Shown: positions 36,134-44,646, counted from the first letter of the stretch. The stretch: 53,458 nucleotides of DNA from DATJFQ01 sp035495555 (GCA_035495555.1 DATJFQ010000007.1:1-53458); one strand, 5' to 3'. Numbers and translations are program-made. Notes: a model not told the origin generated them from the sequence alone.

Positions 36134-38119
36134 ATGAGTCGTGAGCTGACGGGAACGCCCGAATTCCTCGACGCCGACGCGCGGCTGACGTCCGAGGCGC
36201 TCGAGCGCGAAGAGCGGCAACTGCGCGACACCTGGAAGTACGCCCGCGGGTTCTTCGGCTGGTGCGCCGAGACCGATCACAAGCGGATCGGCCGCCGTTT
36301 TCTCGTCACGGCGTTCGTGTGGTTCGCGATGGCCGGGGTGCTCGCGGCGATGATGCGAATCCAGCTTTCGCGTCCGGAGAATACCTTCCTCGGTCCCGAT
36401 CTCTACAACCAGATCTTCACGACCCACGGCACGGCGATGATGTTCCTGTTCGCGGTGCCAGTCTGGCTCGCGCTTGGAATTTACATGGTCCCGCTGCAGG
36501 TCGGCGCGCGTACGATGTGCTTTCCGCGGCTGCTCGCGTACGGGTACTGGATGTTCCTGTTCGGCGGGATTTTCCTCTTCCTGAACTTCTTCCTCAATAC
36601 AGGCCCGGATGTCGGCTGGTTCAGTTATCCGCCGCTGGCGGGCCCCGAATACGGCATCGGCAAACGCCCCGACGTCTGGGCGCAGCTCATCACGTTTTCA
36701 GAGGTGTCGTCGCTGGTCGTCGCGACGTGCATCTTCTGCACGGTCCTGAAGCTGCGGACGCCGGGGATGTCGTTGAACCGCATCCCGCTGTTCGTCTGGT
36801 CGATGGTCGTTGTCTCCGCGATGATCCTCTTCGCGATGCCGGCGGTGATGGTGTCGAGCACCTGCCTCATCCTCGACCGTCTGGTCAGCACGCATTTCTT
36901 CAACGCCGCGGAGGGGGGCGACCCAATCCTCTGGCAGCACCTCTTCTGGTTCTTCGGGCATCCGGAGGTGTACATCATCTTCCTGCCGGCGCTGGGCGCG
37001 ATCTCGGAAATCATCTCGACCTTCACCGGACGTCCGGTCGTCGGCTACGTCGCGATGATCCTGTCGCTCATCGCCACCGCCTTCATCGGCTTCGGTGTCT
37101 GGGTGCACCACATGTTCGCGACAGGCCTGCCGCAACTCGGCCAGAGCTTCTTCACGGCCGCGAGCATCATGATCGTGGTGCCGACGTCGGTGCAGATCTT
37201 CAATTGGATTGCGACGGTCTGGAGCGCGCGGCGGCTGCAGTTGACCTCGCCGATGCTGTACGCGCTCTCGTTCTTCTTCATCTTCATCATCGGCGGCCTG
37301 ACGGGCGTCATGCTCGCGGCGGTGCCGCTGGACCGGCAGGTTCACGACACCTTTTTCGTCGTCGCGCACTTCCACTACGTCCTGATCGGCGGATCGATCT
37401 TCCCGCTGCTCGGCACCGTGACGTTCTGGTTCCCGAAGCTGACCGGCCGGATGATGGACGAACGCCTCGGAAAACTCGCGTTCTGGATCCTGTTCGTCGG
37501 CTTCAACGTGACGTTCTTCCCGATGCACCTGCTCGGGCTGGCCGGCATGCCGCGGCGCGTCTACACCTATCCGGCCTCGATGGGATGGGGGGACATGAAT
37601 CTGCTGGCCAGCATCGGCGCGGGAATCATGGCACTGTCCCTCCTCATTTATCTGGTGAACGTCGTCGTCAGCCTGCGCAGCGGCGCGCTCGCGGGCGACA
37701 ACCCGTGGGGTGTCGCGACCCTCGACGGCGCGACCGCTTCGCCGCCACCGCCGTATAACTTCCTGCCGCAGCCGACGGTCGGCAGCCGCGAGCCGCTGTG
37801 GCACACCGACATCGCGGCTCCCGCGGTCGTCGGCCTGGCGCCGGATAAACGGGAGGTGCTCGTCACACACGTACTCGACGCCGAACCGGATCACCGCTAC
37901 GAAATGCCGGGCCCGTCAATCTGGCCACTCGTCACCGCGTTGTCGACCACGTTGATGTTCGTGTGGTCGATCTTCAGCCCCTGGGGTGCCGTGTGGGGAT
38001 CGATCCCGATCGCCGTTGCGCTGATCTTCTGGTTCTGGCCCACGCGCGGCAAGTCGCCGGAGCGGCTGGCGGCGGATGCGGCGGCAGGTCAGCTCACGCC
38101 GCGGGAGATGGTGTCGTGA
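36134..38119 (+). CDS. ctaD: Cytochrome c oxidase subunit I
   Basis: 661 residues, longer than the 12-helix core because of extra C-terminal helices (about 590-645). Ligands are complete: haem a His98 (FTTHGTAMMFLF) and His414, CuB His276 with the crosslinked Tyr280 in GHPEVYI, CuB His325-His326 (VWVHHMF), and haem a3 His412 (VVAHFHY). The GHPEVYI glutamate of the A-type D-channel (Glu278) is present. It reduces O2 to water and pumps protons in the inner membrane. No strong Shine-Dalgarno precedes the ATG, and a hairpin ends 7 bases before it. The ctaE start overlaps its stop. Confidence 0.98.
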   Translation: MSRELTGTPEFLDADARLTSEALEREERQLRDTWKYARGFFGWCAETDHKRIGRRFLVTAFVWFAMAGVLAAMMRIQLSRPENTFLGPDLYNQIFTTHGTAMMFLFAVPVWLALGIYMVPLQVGARTMCFPRLLAYGYWMFLFGGIFLFLNFFLNTGPDVGWFSYPPLAGPEYGIGKRPDVWAQLITFSEVSSLVVATCIFCTVLKLRTPGMSLNRIPLFVWSMVVVSAMILFAMPAVMVSSTCLILDRLVSTHFFNAAEGGDPILWQHLFWFFGHPEVYIIFLPALGAISEIISTFTGRPVVGYVAMILSLIATAFIGFGVWVHHMFATGLPQLGQSFFTAASIMIVVPTSVQIFNWIATVWSARRLQLTSPMLYALSFFFIFIIGGLTGVMLAAVPLDRQVHDTFFVVAHFHYVLIGGSIFPLLGTVTFWFPKLTGRMMDERLGKLAFWILFVGFNVTFFPMHLLGLAGMPRRVYTYPASMGWGDMNLLASIGAGIMALSLLIYLVNVVVSLRSGALAGDNPWGVATLDGATASPPPPYNFLPQPTVGSREPLWHTDIAAPAVVGLAPDKREVLVTHVLDAEPDHRYEMPGPSIWPLVTALSTTLMFVWSIFSPWGAVWGSIPIAVALIFWFWPTRGKSPERLAADAAAGQLTPREMVS

Positions 38120-38718
38120 AGTCGACGGCCGCGCTGGATGTTTCGGGGCTGCCGGAGTTCGGCTTCGGCCATCGCAGCCTGCTCTGGTGGGGAACCATCT
38201 GCCTCATGGCGATCGAAGGCACCGCCTTCGCCCTCACCATCGTGGAGTACATGTACCTGAAAGGCCGCGTCCCGCACTGGCCGCCCGGATTTGCGGCACC
38301 GCGGCTGCTCTGGGGTACGACGAACCTCATCATCATCCTCGCATCGACGCTGCCTAATCAGCTCGCGAAGAACGCCGCCGAGCGATTCGACGTCCGCGGC
38401 GTCCGGATCTGGATGGTCGTCTGCATGGTGTTCGCGCTCGCGTTCAACGTGGTGCGCGCGTTCGAGTTCACGGGGCTGAATGTCTGGTGGGATTCGAACG
38501 CATACGGCTCGGTCGTCTGGTTCCTCCTCGGAATGCACACCGTGCACGTCATGACCGACTTCGCCGATTCGCTGGTGCTCACGGTCCTGTTCTTCACAGG
38601 TCCGATCGACGAGCATCGTTTCGTCGATATCTCCGAGAACGCGATGTACTGGTACTTCGTCGTCCTCGCCTGGATTCCGATCTATGCCGTCATCTATCTC
38701 GCGCCGCGCGTCTTTTGA
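38116..38718 (+). CDS. ctaE: Cytochrome c oxidase subunit III
   Basis: 200 residues with five clear membrane segments, the short form of subunit III. Marks: GHRSLLWWGTICLMAIEGTA, FALTIVEYMYLKGRVPHWPP, VVRAFEFTGLNVWWDSNAYG and LLGMHTVHVMTDFADSLVL with the conserved His pair. The start is GTG within GTGA, overlapping the ctaD stop by 4 bases, and it opens just before the family N-terminus. Confidence 0.93.
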   Translation: MKSTAALDVSGLPEFGFGHRSLLWWGTICLMAIEGTAFALTIVEYMYLKGRVPHWPPGFAAPRLLWGTTNLIIILASTLPNQLAKNAAERFDVRGVRIWMVVCMVFALAFNVVRAFEFTGLNVWWDSNAYGSVVWFLLGMHTVHVMTDFADSLVLTVLFFTGPIDEHRFVDISENAMYWYFVVLAWIPIYAVIYLAPRVF

Positions 38719-39082
38719 CACGCCCGGGCAGCTGGCGGTGCGCTGGGCGGGAGTGTTCGTGGGCCCGCTCGCCTGGGCGGCGGTGCTCCAGACGAACTAC
38801 ACCATGTCGTACGTCGCGTGCGAGCAAGGCAGCAAGTGGATGCTCCACCTGGCTATCGCGTCCGCGGTGGTGCTCATCGCGATCGTCGCGCTCGCGACCT
38901 GGCGTGTGCTGCCGCCGCCCGCCGCCGAGTCGCAGGCGTCAACGGCCGCGCAGCCGGAGCGCACGGCGGTGATTCGAGCGCGATTCATTTCGTACGCGGC
39001 GTTTGGACTGTCACTCTGGTTCGCGCTGGTCATCCTGGCCATGGAAATCCCGGCGTTTTTCCTGCAGCCGTGCAACCCATGA
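38684..39082 (+). CDS. Small membrane protein of the oxidase operon
   Basis: 132 residues with three hydrophobic segments (about 22-40, 54-72 and 102-122). It overlaps ctaE by 35 bases if the ATG at 38684 is used; a GTG at 38738 would avoid the overlap. The ctaG ATG overlaps its stop by 4 bases. No family recognised; its place between subunit III and CtaG suggests a small accessory or subunit-IV-like role. Confidence 0.72.
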   Translation: MPSSISRRASFDTPGQLAVRWAGVFVGPLAWAAVLQTNYTMSYVACEQGSKWMLHLAIASAVVLIAIVALATWRVLPPPAAESQASTAAQPERTAVIRARFISYAAFGLSLWFALVILAMEIPAFFLQPCNP

Positions 39083-40077
39083 AACGGTTCTCGGGTTCTC
39101 GGGTTCTCGGGTTCTCGGGTCGGGTTCTCGGGTTCTGGGTTCTCGGGTTCTGGGTTCTCGGGTTCCTGGTTCTGGGGTTCTCGGTTCCGCTCTCGGCGCA
39201 TGAACTCGCCGCCACGGCGGCGCACGAGTGGACGTGGGATCCGCTGGTGATCGTTCCGCTCGTCGCGTCGTGCGCATTTTATGCGGCGGGTATTCGCGCG
39301 CTGTGGCGGCACGCCGGCGTTGGACACGGCATCGCGGGATGGGAGGCGTCGTCGTTCGTGGCCGGCCACGCGGTCATGGCGGTCGCGCTGTTGTCGCCGA
39401 TCGCATGGCTGTCGCAGATCCTCCTGTCCGTGCACATGACGCAGCACATGCTCCTGATGCTCGTCGCGGCGCCCTTGATTATGTTCGGACACCCGCTGCT
39501 CGTGTGGCTGTGGGCCCTTCGGCCGTCACGACGGACGGGCGTCATGAGCGCACTGCGCTCGCCCAGGATCAACTGGACCTGGCGCGCGCTGACGGGACCA
39601 CTTGCGGTCTTTCTCATACAGGGTGTCGCGATCTGGGGGTGGCATCTGCCCGTGCTCTACCAAGCCGCGCTCCGCCACAACGGCGTGCACGCGCTCGAGC
39701 ACCTGTCGTTCGTCATCGCGGCCTCGCTGTTCTGGTGGGGCATGGTGCACGGCCGTTACGGACGGCGGGGCTACGGGCTCGCCGTCGTCTACGTCTTCCT
39801 CACCGCGGTGTACAGCAGTGCGCTCGGCGCGCTGCTGACGGTCTCGCCGTCTGCGTGGTACAACGACTATGTGGTGCAGGGTGCGCGATGGGGCGTCGAC
39901 GCGGTTGCCGACCAGCAGCTCGCCGGCTTGCTGATGTGGATTCCCGCCGGCGTGGTGTTCATCGTGCTCGGCCTGGCGCTGTTCGCCGCGTGGCTCGGCG
40001 AGGCGGACCGTCGTGTCGAACTCGGTCGCACGCAGGCGCTGATCCGCCACGTCTCGGAGGCGCCGCATGCGCGGTAA
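39079..40077 (+). CDS. ctaG: CtaG-type cytochrome c oxidase assembly protein with repeat-built signal peptide
   Basis: 332 residues. Residues about 4-36 (VLGFWVLGFWVLGFLVLGF core) form a signal peptide encoded by a tandem DNA repeat, with likely cleavage at PLSA-HEL. The mature part is a multi-helix CtaG of the Bacillus/caa3 type: VAVALLSPIAWLSQILLSVH, MTQHMLLMLVAAPLIMFGHP, WGWHLPVLYQAALRHNGVHA and LEHLSFVIAASLFWWGMVHG, with conserved His residues thought to serve copper delivery. Starts on an ATGA overlap. Confidence 0.93.
   Translation: MKRFSGSRVLGFSGRVLGFWVLGFWVLGFLVLGFSVPLSAHELAATAAHEWTWDPLVIVPLVASCAFYAAGIRALWRHAGVGHGIAGWEASSFVAGHAVMAVALLSPIAWLSQILLSVHMTQHMLLMLVAAPLIMFGHPLLVWLWALRPSRRTGVMSALRSPRINWTWRALTGPLAVFLIQGVAIWGWHLPVLYQAALRHNGVHALEHLSFVIAASLFWWGMVHGRYGRRGYGLAVVYVFLTAVYSSALGALLTVSPSAWYNDYVVQGARWGVDAVADQQLAGLLMWIPAGVVFIVLGLALFAAWLGEADRRVELGRTQALIRHVSEAPHAR
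39086..39189 (+). repeat. Tandem 8/7-bp array (TTCTCGGG / TTCTGGG) inside ctaG
   Basis: About twelve units of TTCTCGGG or TTCTGGG run from the third codon of ctaG to the end of its signal peptide. Unit length is not a multiple of three, so slippage would shift the frame and switch the gene off or on. Confidence 0.93.
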
Positions 40078-40462
40078 GCGCCCGATTGCGGCGGCTGCCA
40101 TCGTCTTCGTGCTGGCCGCCGGGACGAGCGCGTGCCGCGATCGGCGCCAGAACGTCTTCGACCAGGCGCGTACGCTGACCGGCGGCGATCCAGGCAAAGG
40201 CATGGTTGCCATCGACAAGTACGGCTGCGGCGGCTGCCACACGATCCCCGGAGTCGCCGGGGCAAACGCGACCGTCGGGCCGCCCCTCACGAACATCGCG
40301 AGCCGCAGCATCCTCGGCGGACACCTGACGAACACGCCGGACAACATGATGCGGTGGATCAAGCACCCGCAGCAGATCGATCCGAAGAACGTGATGCCCG
40401 ACATGGGTGTGAACGACCAGGACGCGAGAGACATCACGGCCTATCTCTACACGTTGCGATAA
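40067..40462 (+). CDS. Cytochrome c, predicted lipoprotein
   Basis: 131 residues. Signal segment ending at GTSAC (Cys23, weak lipobox), then one cytochrome c domain with CGGCH (Cys54, Cys57, His58) and an axial Met in KNVMPDMGVND. The end IKHPQQIDPKNVMPDMG is like the cytochrome domain fused to subunit II in this operon. It overlaps ctaG by 11 bases and probably shuttles electrons to the oxidase. Confidence 0.92.
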   Translation: MRGKRPIAAAAIVFVLAAGTSACRDRRQNVFDQARTLTGGDPGKGMVAIDKYGCGGCHTIPGVAGANATVGPPLTNIASRSILGGHLTNTPDNMMRWIKHPQQIDPKNVMPDMGVNDQDARDITAYLYTLR

Positions 40463-41131
40463 ATGCGCGCATTCCGACTCGTCACTGCAAGCGCGGTCGC
40501 GCTCGCATCGTTGGTGCCGTCACCTGCGCCGCTGCACGCTGCCGCTGAAGCGATCGTCCTCGTGTGGCAGCCGAGCGGCGCGCCGGCCGACGTGGACGAC
40601 GGCGTTCACCTTGGCCTGTCGGAGGCGCAGCAGACCGCGAAGCTGCTGGGCCGTGACGTCCGCCTCGAGGCCGCGGCCGCGCACCCGTTTGCGACGATCG
40701 TGCACGGTACCAACGGTGTGTCACTCGAGTCTGCGGGTTGTGATTTCCGGCTGGCTCCCTCGCCTGCCGAACGCGCTGCCCTTCTCGCCGCCTGGAAGAA
40801 GCGCAGCGGAAAAAATGGGGAGTACCGGATCGCAGTCTGGCATCCAACGCTGAAGCAGTTCGGGGGCTCGGATCTCAACGAGCGGTTCACACGGCAGTTC
40901 CACACGCCGATGACGGAGGGCGCGTGGCTCGGTTGGGTCGCGGTCAAGGCAGCGCTGGAAGCGGCGCTCCGCGCGAACGGACCGGCATGTGCCGCTATCC
41001 GCGATATCCAGTTCGACGGCCACAAAGGCGCGCTGCTCTCTTTCGAGAACGGCGCACTCCAGCAGCCGCTTTACGTCATCGAGAGCGACGGCGCCGGCGG
41101 GAAGGTCGTGGGAGAGGTGGCCGGCCGATGA
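40463..41131 (+). CDS. ABC-type substrate-binding-like protein of PQQ alcohol-dehydrogenase clusters (short form)
   Basis: 222 residues with signal peptide (cleavage near PLHA-AAE). The C-terminal part, FTRQFHTPMTEGAWLGWVAV KAALEAALR (space added), is the mark of the periplasmic proteins found with PQQ alcohol dehydrogenases (TIGR03863 type, from memory). Those are usually much longer, so the middle of the binding-protein fold appears reduced here. It has no cognate permease nearby. It starts directly after the preceding stop and overlaps the propeller gene by 4 bases. Confidence 0.75.
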   Translation: MRAFRLVTASAVALASLVPSPAPLHAAAEAIVLVWQPSGAPADVDDGVHLGLSEAQQTAKLLGRDVRLEAAAAHPFATIVHGTNGVSLESAGCDFRLAPSPAERAALLAAWKKRSGKNGEYRIAVWHPTLKQFGGSDLNERFTRQFHTPMTEGAWLGWVAVKAALEAALRANGPACAAIRDIQFDGHKGALLSFENGALQQPLYVIESDGAGGKVVGEVAGR

Positions 41132-42099
41132 GAACAATCGTGGCGCTGGCGCTGCTCGCGGCAGTGGCCGCGCCAGCCTCAGGACCCGGACCGTATCGTG
41201 TCTTCGTCAGCAACGAACGCGCGCACACCGTCACGATCATCGATGGGGCGACCAACAAGATCCTCGACACGATCAAGGTGGGCTACCGCGCGCGCGGCAT
41301 CGACTTCCGCAACGGCCGCCTCTACGTCGCGTTGAGCGACGACCAGTTGAACAAGGAGGGTCCAGGCGACTCCATCGTGTCGATCGATCCCGCAACCGGA
41401 AAGATCCTCGACCACCATCCGGCAGGATCGGACCCGGAGCGATTCGTGCTCAGCAATGACAACAAACGCCTGATCGCAGCCAACGAGGACGCCGGGACGG
41501 CGACGGTGACCGACCTGGCGACGGGGAAATTGCTCGCAACGCTCGTGGTGGGCATCGAGCCCGAAGGGGTGGCGATCAGTCCGAACGGCCGCTGGGTCTA
41601 CGTGACGGCCGAAACCAGCAACACCGTGTCGGTGATCGACCTTCGGGCGATGAAAGTGGTATCGAGCTTCCTCGTCGACCCTCGCCCCCGCGCGGCGGCC
41701 TTCTCTCCCGACGGGCGCTACGCGTGGGTGACCGCGGAAATCGGCGGCAGCGTGACGCAGATCGACGCGATTCGGCACAAGCCGCTGCGCTCCATTCACC
41801 TGCCCCCGCCGGCACACCCGGTCGGCGTCGCCGTGTCGCCTGATGGCAAATGGGTCTACGTGGCGACGGGCCACGGCAACAGCGTGATGATTATCGACGC
41901 CGCCACGCGCAAGATCGTGTCGACAATCCCGACGGGCAATCGTCCGTGGGGAGTCGCGCTCTCCCGCGACGGATCGCGCCTTTACACGGCCAACGGCCTC
42001 TCGAACAACGTCACGGTCATCGACACGGCCTCGCGAAAGGCGATCGCGACTATTCCTGCCGGCGACGGCACATGGGGAGTTGCTATACAGGAGAAGTAG
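41128..42099 (+). CDS. Exported YVTN-type beta-propeller protein of the PQQ cluster
   Basis: 323 residues. Signal peptide, then seven YVTN blades such as YRVFVSNERAHTVTIIDGAT, GIEPEGVAISPNGRWVYVTA, HPVGVAVSPDGKWVYVATGH and RPWGVALSRDGSRLYTANGL. Such propellers are found with PQQ-dependent alcohol oxidation genes (TIGR03866 type, from memory). Function unknown; a scaffold or chaperone for the periplasmic chain is plausible. Last gene of the operon. Confidence 0.93.
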   Translation: MRTIVALALLAAVAAPASGPGPYRVFVSNERAHTVTIIDGATNKILDTIKVGYRARGIDFRNGRLYVALSDDQLNKEGPGDSIVSIDPATGKILDHHPAGSDPERFVLSNDNKRLIAANEDAGTATVTDLATGKLLATLVVGIEPEGVAISPNGRWVYVTAETSNTVSVIDLRAMKVVSSFLVDPRPRAAAFSPDGRYAWVTAEIGGSVTQIDAIRHKPLRSIHLPPPAHPVGVAVSPDGKWVYVATGHGNSVMIIDAATRKIVSTIPTGNRPWGVALSRDGSRLYTANGLSNNVTVIDTASRKAIATIPAGDGTWGVAIQEK

Positions 42100-42138
42100 C
42101 CCCGCCTCAGCCAAGGCGCGACTTGGGTGGGGCAGCGC

Positions 42139-42555
42139 CTAACGCCGCCGCGGCCACAAAAGGAGCGCGCGAATCGCGCGGGCGATCTGCGACGGCACGC
42201 AGGGCTTCGAGAGGTACACATCCGCGCCGGCCGCGCGCGCATCGTCCGAATCGTCGCTCGACGCCAGATTGATCAGCGCCACGACGGGGATTGCGGCGGT
42301 TGCCGCGAGCGCCTTCAGCGCGCGGATCGCATCGGCGCCCGTATTGGCCGCCATGCGAGCGATGTCCACGAGGATGACGTCCGGGCGGTGCGCCTGGGCG
42401 AGGTCGAGCGCCTCGCCGGCCCCGTGCGCGCTCAGCACCGTGAACCCGCAGAAATCGAGGTACTCGGGATAGACGTCGCGCACGCCGGCCGCATCGACAA
42501 TGAGCACCGTCGAACTCCGGGTCGCGGCGGCCTGACCGAATTGGTATCCCTTCAC
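42139..42555 (-). CDS. Single-domain response-regulator receiver with reduced acidic pocket
   Basis: 138 residues. Receiver fold: TVLIVDAAGVRDVYPEYLDF with only one Asp where the acidic pair usually stands, the phospho-acceptor in PDVILVDIARM, Ala/Thr region VVALINLAS, and the Lys in VYLSKPCVP. The GTG at 42555 is chosen because GGAGGG lies just before it; a TTG farther up would add 23 residues of poor quality. No output domain. Partner kinase not in view. Confidence 0.88.
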   Translation of the reverse strand: MKGYQFGQAAATRSSTVLIVDAAGVRDVYPEYLDFCGFTVLSAHGAGEALDLAQAHRPDVILVDIARMAANTGADAIRALKALAATAAIPVVALINLASSDDSDDARAAGADVYLSKPCVPSQIARAIRALLLWPRRR

Positions 42556-42716
42556 GGTCCCTCCGCTCTCACTCAATGCTGCCTGCGTGCCAACGCGCCT
42601 GCACTGCAAATGCGCGTATTTCAAGCGGATGCAGCCACGGTCGAGATGGAGGGGAGACCCAGAATTGTCTAGCGAATTGCAGATTTTGATTTCTTCGCCG
42701 TCAACGCCCAGCTACC

Positions 42717-42773
42717 AATTCCCAACTCGCAGGGAACTCCCACGAGAACCAACCTGCGAGTTGGGATTTGGGA
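42717..42773. repeat. Heptamer units arranged as an inverted repeat after pntB
   Basis: AATTCCC and AACTCGC units (42717-42730) face their reverse complements (GAGTTGGGATTTGGGAAT). TCCCAACTCGCAGG at 42720-42733 pairs exactly with 42753-42766, a 14-bp stem with a 19-base loop, a few bases past the pntB stop. It could terminate pntB transcription, though no T-run follows. Confidence 0.85.
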
Positions 42774-42779
42774 ATCATC

Positions 42780-44195
42780 TCAGTGCACCGTCGCCGCTTC
42801 GCCAGCCACCGCCTTGACGATATCGCCGATGACCTGCTTGGCATCACCGAAGGCCATCAGCGTCTTGTCGTCGAAATACAGCTCGTTGTCGATGCCGGCG
42901 AACCCGGGGTTCATCGATCGCTTGATGGCCACGATCGTATGTGCCCTGTCCGCGTCGATGATCGGCATGCCGAAAATCGGACTGTTCTTGTCGTGCCGTG
43001 CAGCGGGGTTCACCACATCGTTCGCCCCGACGACGAGGCAGACGTCGGTCTGCGGCATCTCCGGATTGATGTCATCCATCTCGACGAGTGACTCGTAAGG
43101 GATCTCCGCCTCGGCGAGCAGCACGTTCATGTGGCCCGGCATACGCCCGGCAACCGGATGGATCGCGAATTTGACATCGACGCCCCGTTTGGTGAGTTGG
43201 TCGTAGAGTTCGTGGACCCGATGCTGCGCCTGCGCCACGGCCATCCCATACCCCGGAACGATCACGACGCGCTCGGCGTTACTCAGAAGATCCGCGACGT
43301 CCTGCGGGGTCCCGCTCTTCACCGTCTTCTGTTCGCCTGCCGCCGTCGACGCCTTGACCTGGCCGAACGCTCCGAACAGCACGTTGGTGAACGAGCGGTT
43401 CATCGCGCGGCACATGATGACTGCGAGGATCAAACCGCTCGAGCCGTCGAGCGCGCCCGCGGTGACCAGCAGCTTGTTGCCGACGACGAAGCCGAGCGCG
43501 GATGCAGAGAGTCCTGCATACGAATTGAGAATCGCGATCACCGTCGGCATGTCGGCTCCGCCGATCGGAATGATCAGCAGGACACCGAAGAGCAGCGCCA
43601 GCAGAATGACGACGGGAAAAAGTCTCGCGGCCAGGACCGTCGTGGGATTCAGGACCACCCAGACCCCAATCGCCACGGCGGCGATCAGCAGACCGATGTT
43701 GACGATGTTCTGGCCCTTGTAGGTGACCGGACGCTGAGGAATCCACTTGACCTCCTGAAGCTTACCGGCCGCCATCAAACTGCCGGTGAACGTCAGGAAG
43801 CCCAGGATGTTCTCGGTGATGAGTGCCGCCGTCCGGAACGGCGTCAGGTGCCCCGGATCCCGGCTCCACCACAGATAGTAATATGCGACGCCCACGAGGC
43901 CCGCCGCCGCCCCGCCGAAGGCGTGCGACAGCGCGGTCCGCTGCGGCACGGCGGTGAGCGGCACCCGTGACAACGGGATCCCGACGATGACTCCGCCGAT
44001 GATGCCCAGGACGATCCACAGGTGGTTCACCACCTCCGGCTCGATCCAGGTCGCGCCCACGGCGATCAGCATGGCGGCCACGCCGGCGTTGACGGCGTGG
44101 CGCGCCGTCTTGGGATCGTTCATCCATCGCAGTGAAAGGATGAAGAGAACCGTCGCCACCAGGTAGGCGAACGGGACGACGTTGGCCGAGATCAT
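42780..44195 (-). CDS. pntB: NAD(P) transhydrogenase subunit beta
   Basis: 471 residues. N-terminal membrane domain with about nine helices (GLVGVAYYYLWWS, LTFTGSLMAAGKLQEVKWI, IGGADMPTVIAILNSYAGLS) and C-terminal NADP-binding domain III (VVIVPGYGMAVAQAQH, FAIHPVAGRMPGHMNVLLAE, MPIIDADRAHTIVAIKRSMN). With PntA it moves hydride from NADH to NADP+ driven by proton entry. The ATG at 44195 overlaps the upstream stop by 4 bases; the longer open frame upstream is not coding. Confidence 0.97.
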   Translation of the reverse strand: MISANVVPFAYLVATVLFILSLRWMNDPKTARHAVNAGVAAMLIAVGATWIEPEVVNHLWIVLGIIGGVIVGIPLSRVPLTAVPQRTALSHAFGGAAAGLVGVAYYYLWWSRDPGHLTPFRTAALITENILGFLTFTGSLMAAGKLQEVKWIPQRPVTYKGQNIVNIGLLIAAVAIGVWVVLNPTTVLAARLFPVVILLALLFGVLLIIPIGGADMPTVIAILNSYAGLSASALGFVVGNKLLVTAGALDGSSGLILAVIMCRAMNRSFTNVLFGAFGQVKASTAAGEQKTVKSGTPQDVADLLSNAERVVIVPGYGMAVAQAQHRVHELYDQLTKRGVDVKFAIHPVAGRMPGHMNVLLAEAEIPYESLVEMDDINPEMPQTDVCLVVGANDVVNPAARHDKNSPIFGMPIIDADRAHTIVAIKRSMNPGFAGIDNELYFDDKTLMAFGDAKQVIGDIVKAVAGEAATVH

Positions 44196-44494
44196 CGGGT
44201 CTCTCCACGGCGGGTCGTCTTGAACATCTTGAGCATGCGGTTCGTAATGAGGAAGCCGCTCACGATGTTGGTGATGGAGGCAAACACGGCGATCACACCG
44301 AGGATGCGGATCGGGGTCGGATAGTTCGCGCCGGTGATGGCGATCGACTCGACGACGGCAATGGCCGAGATGGCGTTGGTGAGGGACATCAGGGGCGTGT
44401 GCAGCAGCCGCGACACGTTCTGGATCACCTGAAGGCCGACGAACGTCGCCAGCACGAACACGAAGAGCATCGACCAGATATCGGTATTGGGCAT
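44192..44494 (-). CDS. pntAB: NAD(P) transhydrogenase subunit alpha, membrane part
   Basis: 100 residues with three to four membrane segments (FVFVLATFVGLQVIQNVSRL, LTNAISAIAVVESIAITGAN, ILGVIAVFASITNIVSGFLI), the separate alpha-2 chain of split transhydrogenases. The ATG at 44494 begins the family sequence MPNTDIWSMLFVF. The NAD-binding alpha-1 chain gene (pntAA), which normally lies just upstream, is absent; a PadR gene faces away there instead. Confidence 0.93.
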   Translation of the reverse strand: MPNTDIWSMLFVFVLATFVGLQVIQNVSRLLHTPLMSLTNAISAIAVVESIAITGANYPTPIRILGVIAVFASITNIVSGFLITNRMLKMFKTTRRGETR

Positions 44495-44557
44495 CGGACG
44501 GCTCCGTGACGTAGGTTGCGCAGGCCCGCACGTGGCCCGCATTCCGCGGTGCGTAGC

Positions 44558-44575
44558 GCAGGCCCTCAGGCCTGC
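44558..44575. repeat. Perfect 7-bp stem hairpin in a GC-rich repeat upstream of pntAB
   Basis: GCAGGCC-CTCA-GGCCTGC, inside a stretch (44515-44600) with repeated GCAGGCC words and no gene. It lies in the divergent region between pntAB and the second padR; it looks like a dispersed REP-type element rather than a terminator. Confidence 0.6.
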
Positions 44576-44646
44576 CCCGCGCGGCAGTGTATCCCCGGCC
44601 GTGGCATGCAGCAACCTTTCTCCCGCCGCATGCGTCTAAGTACGCG

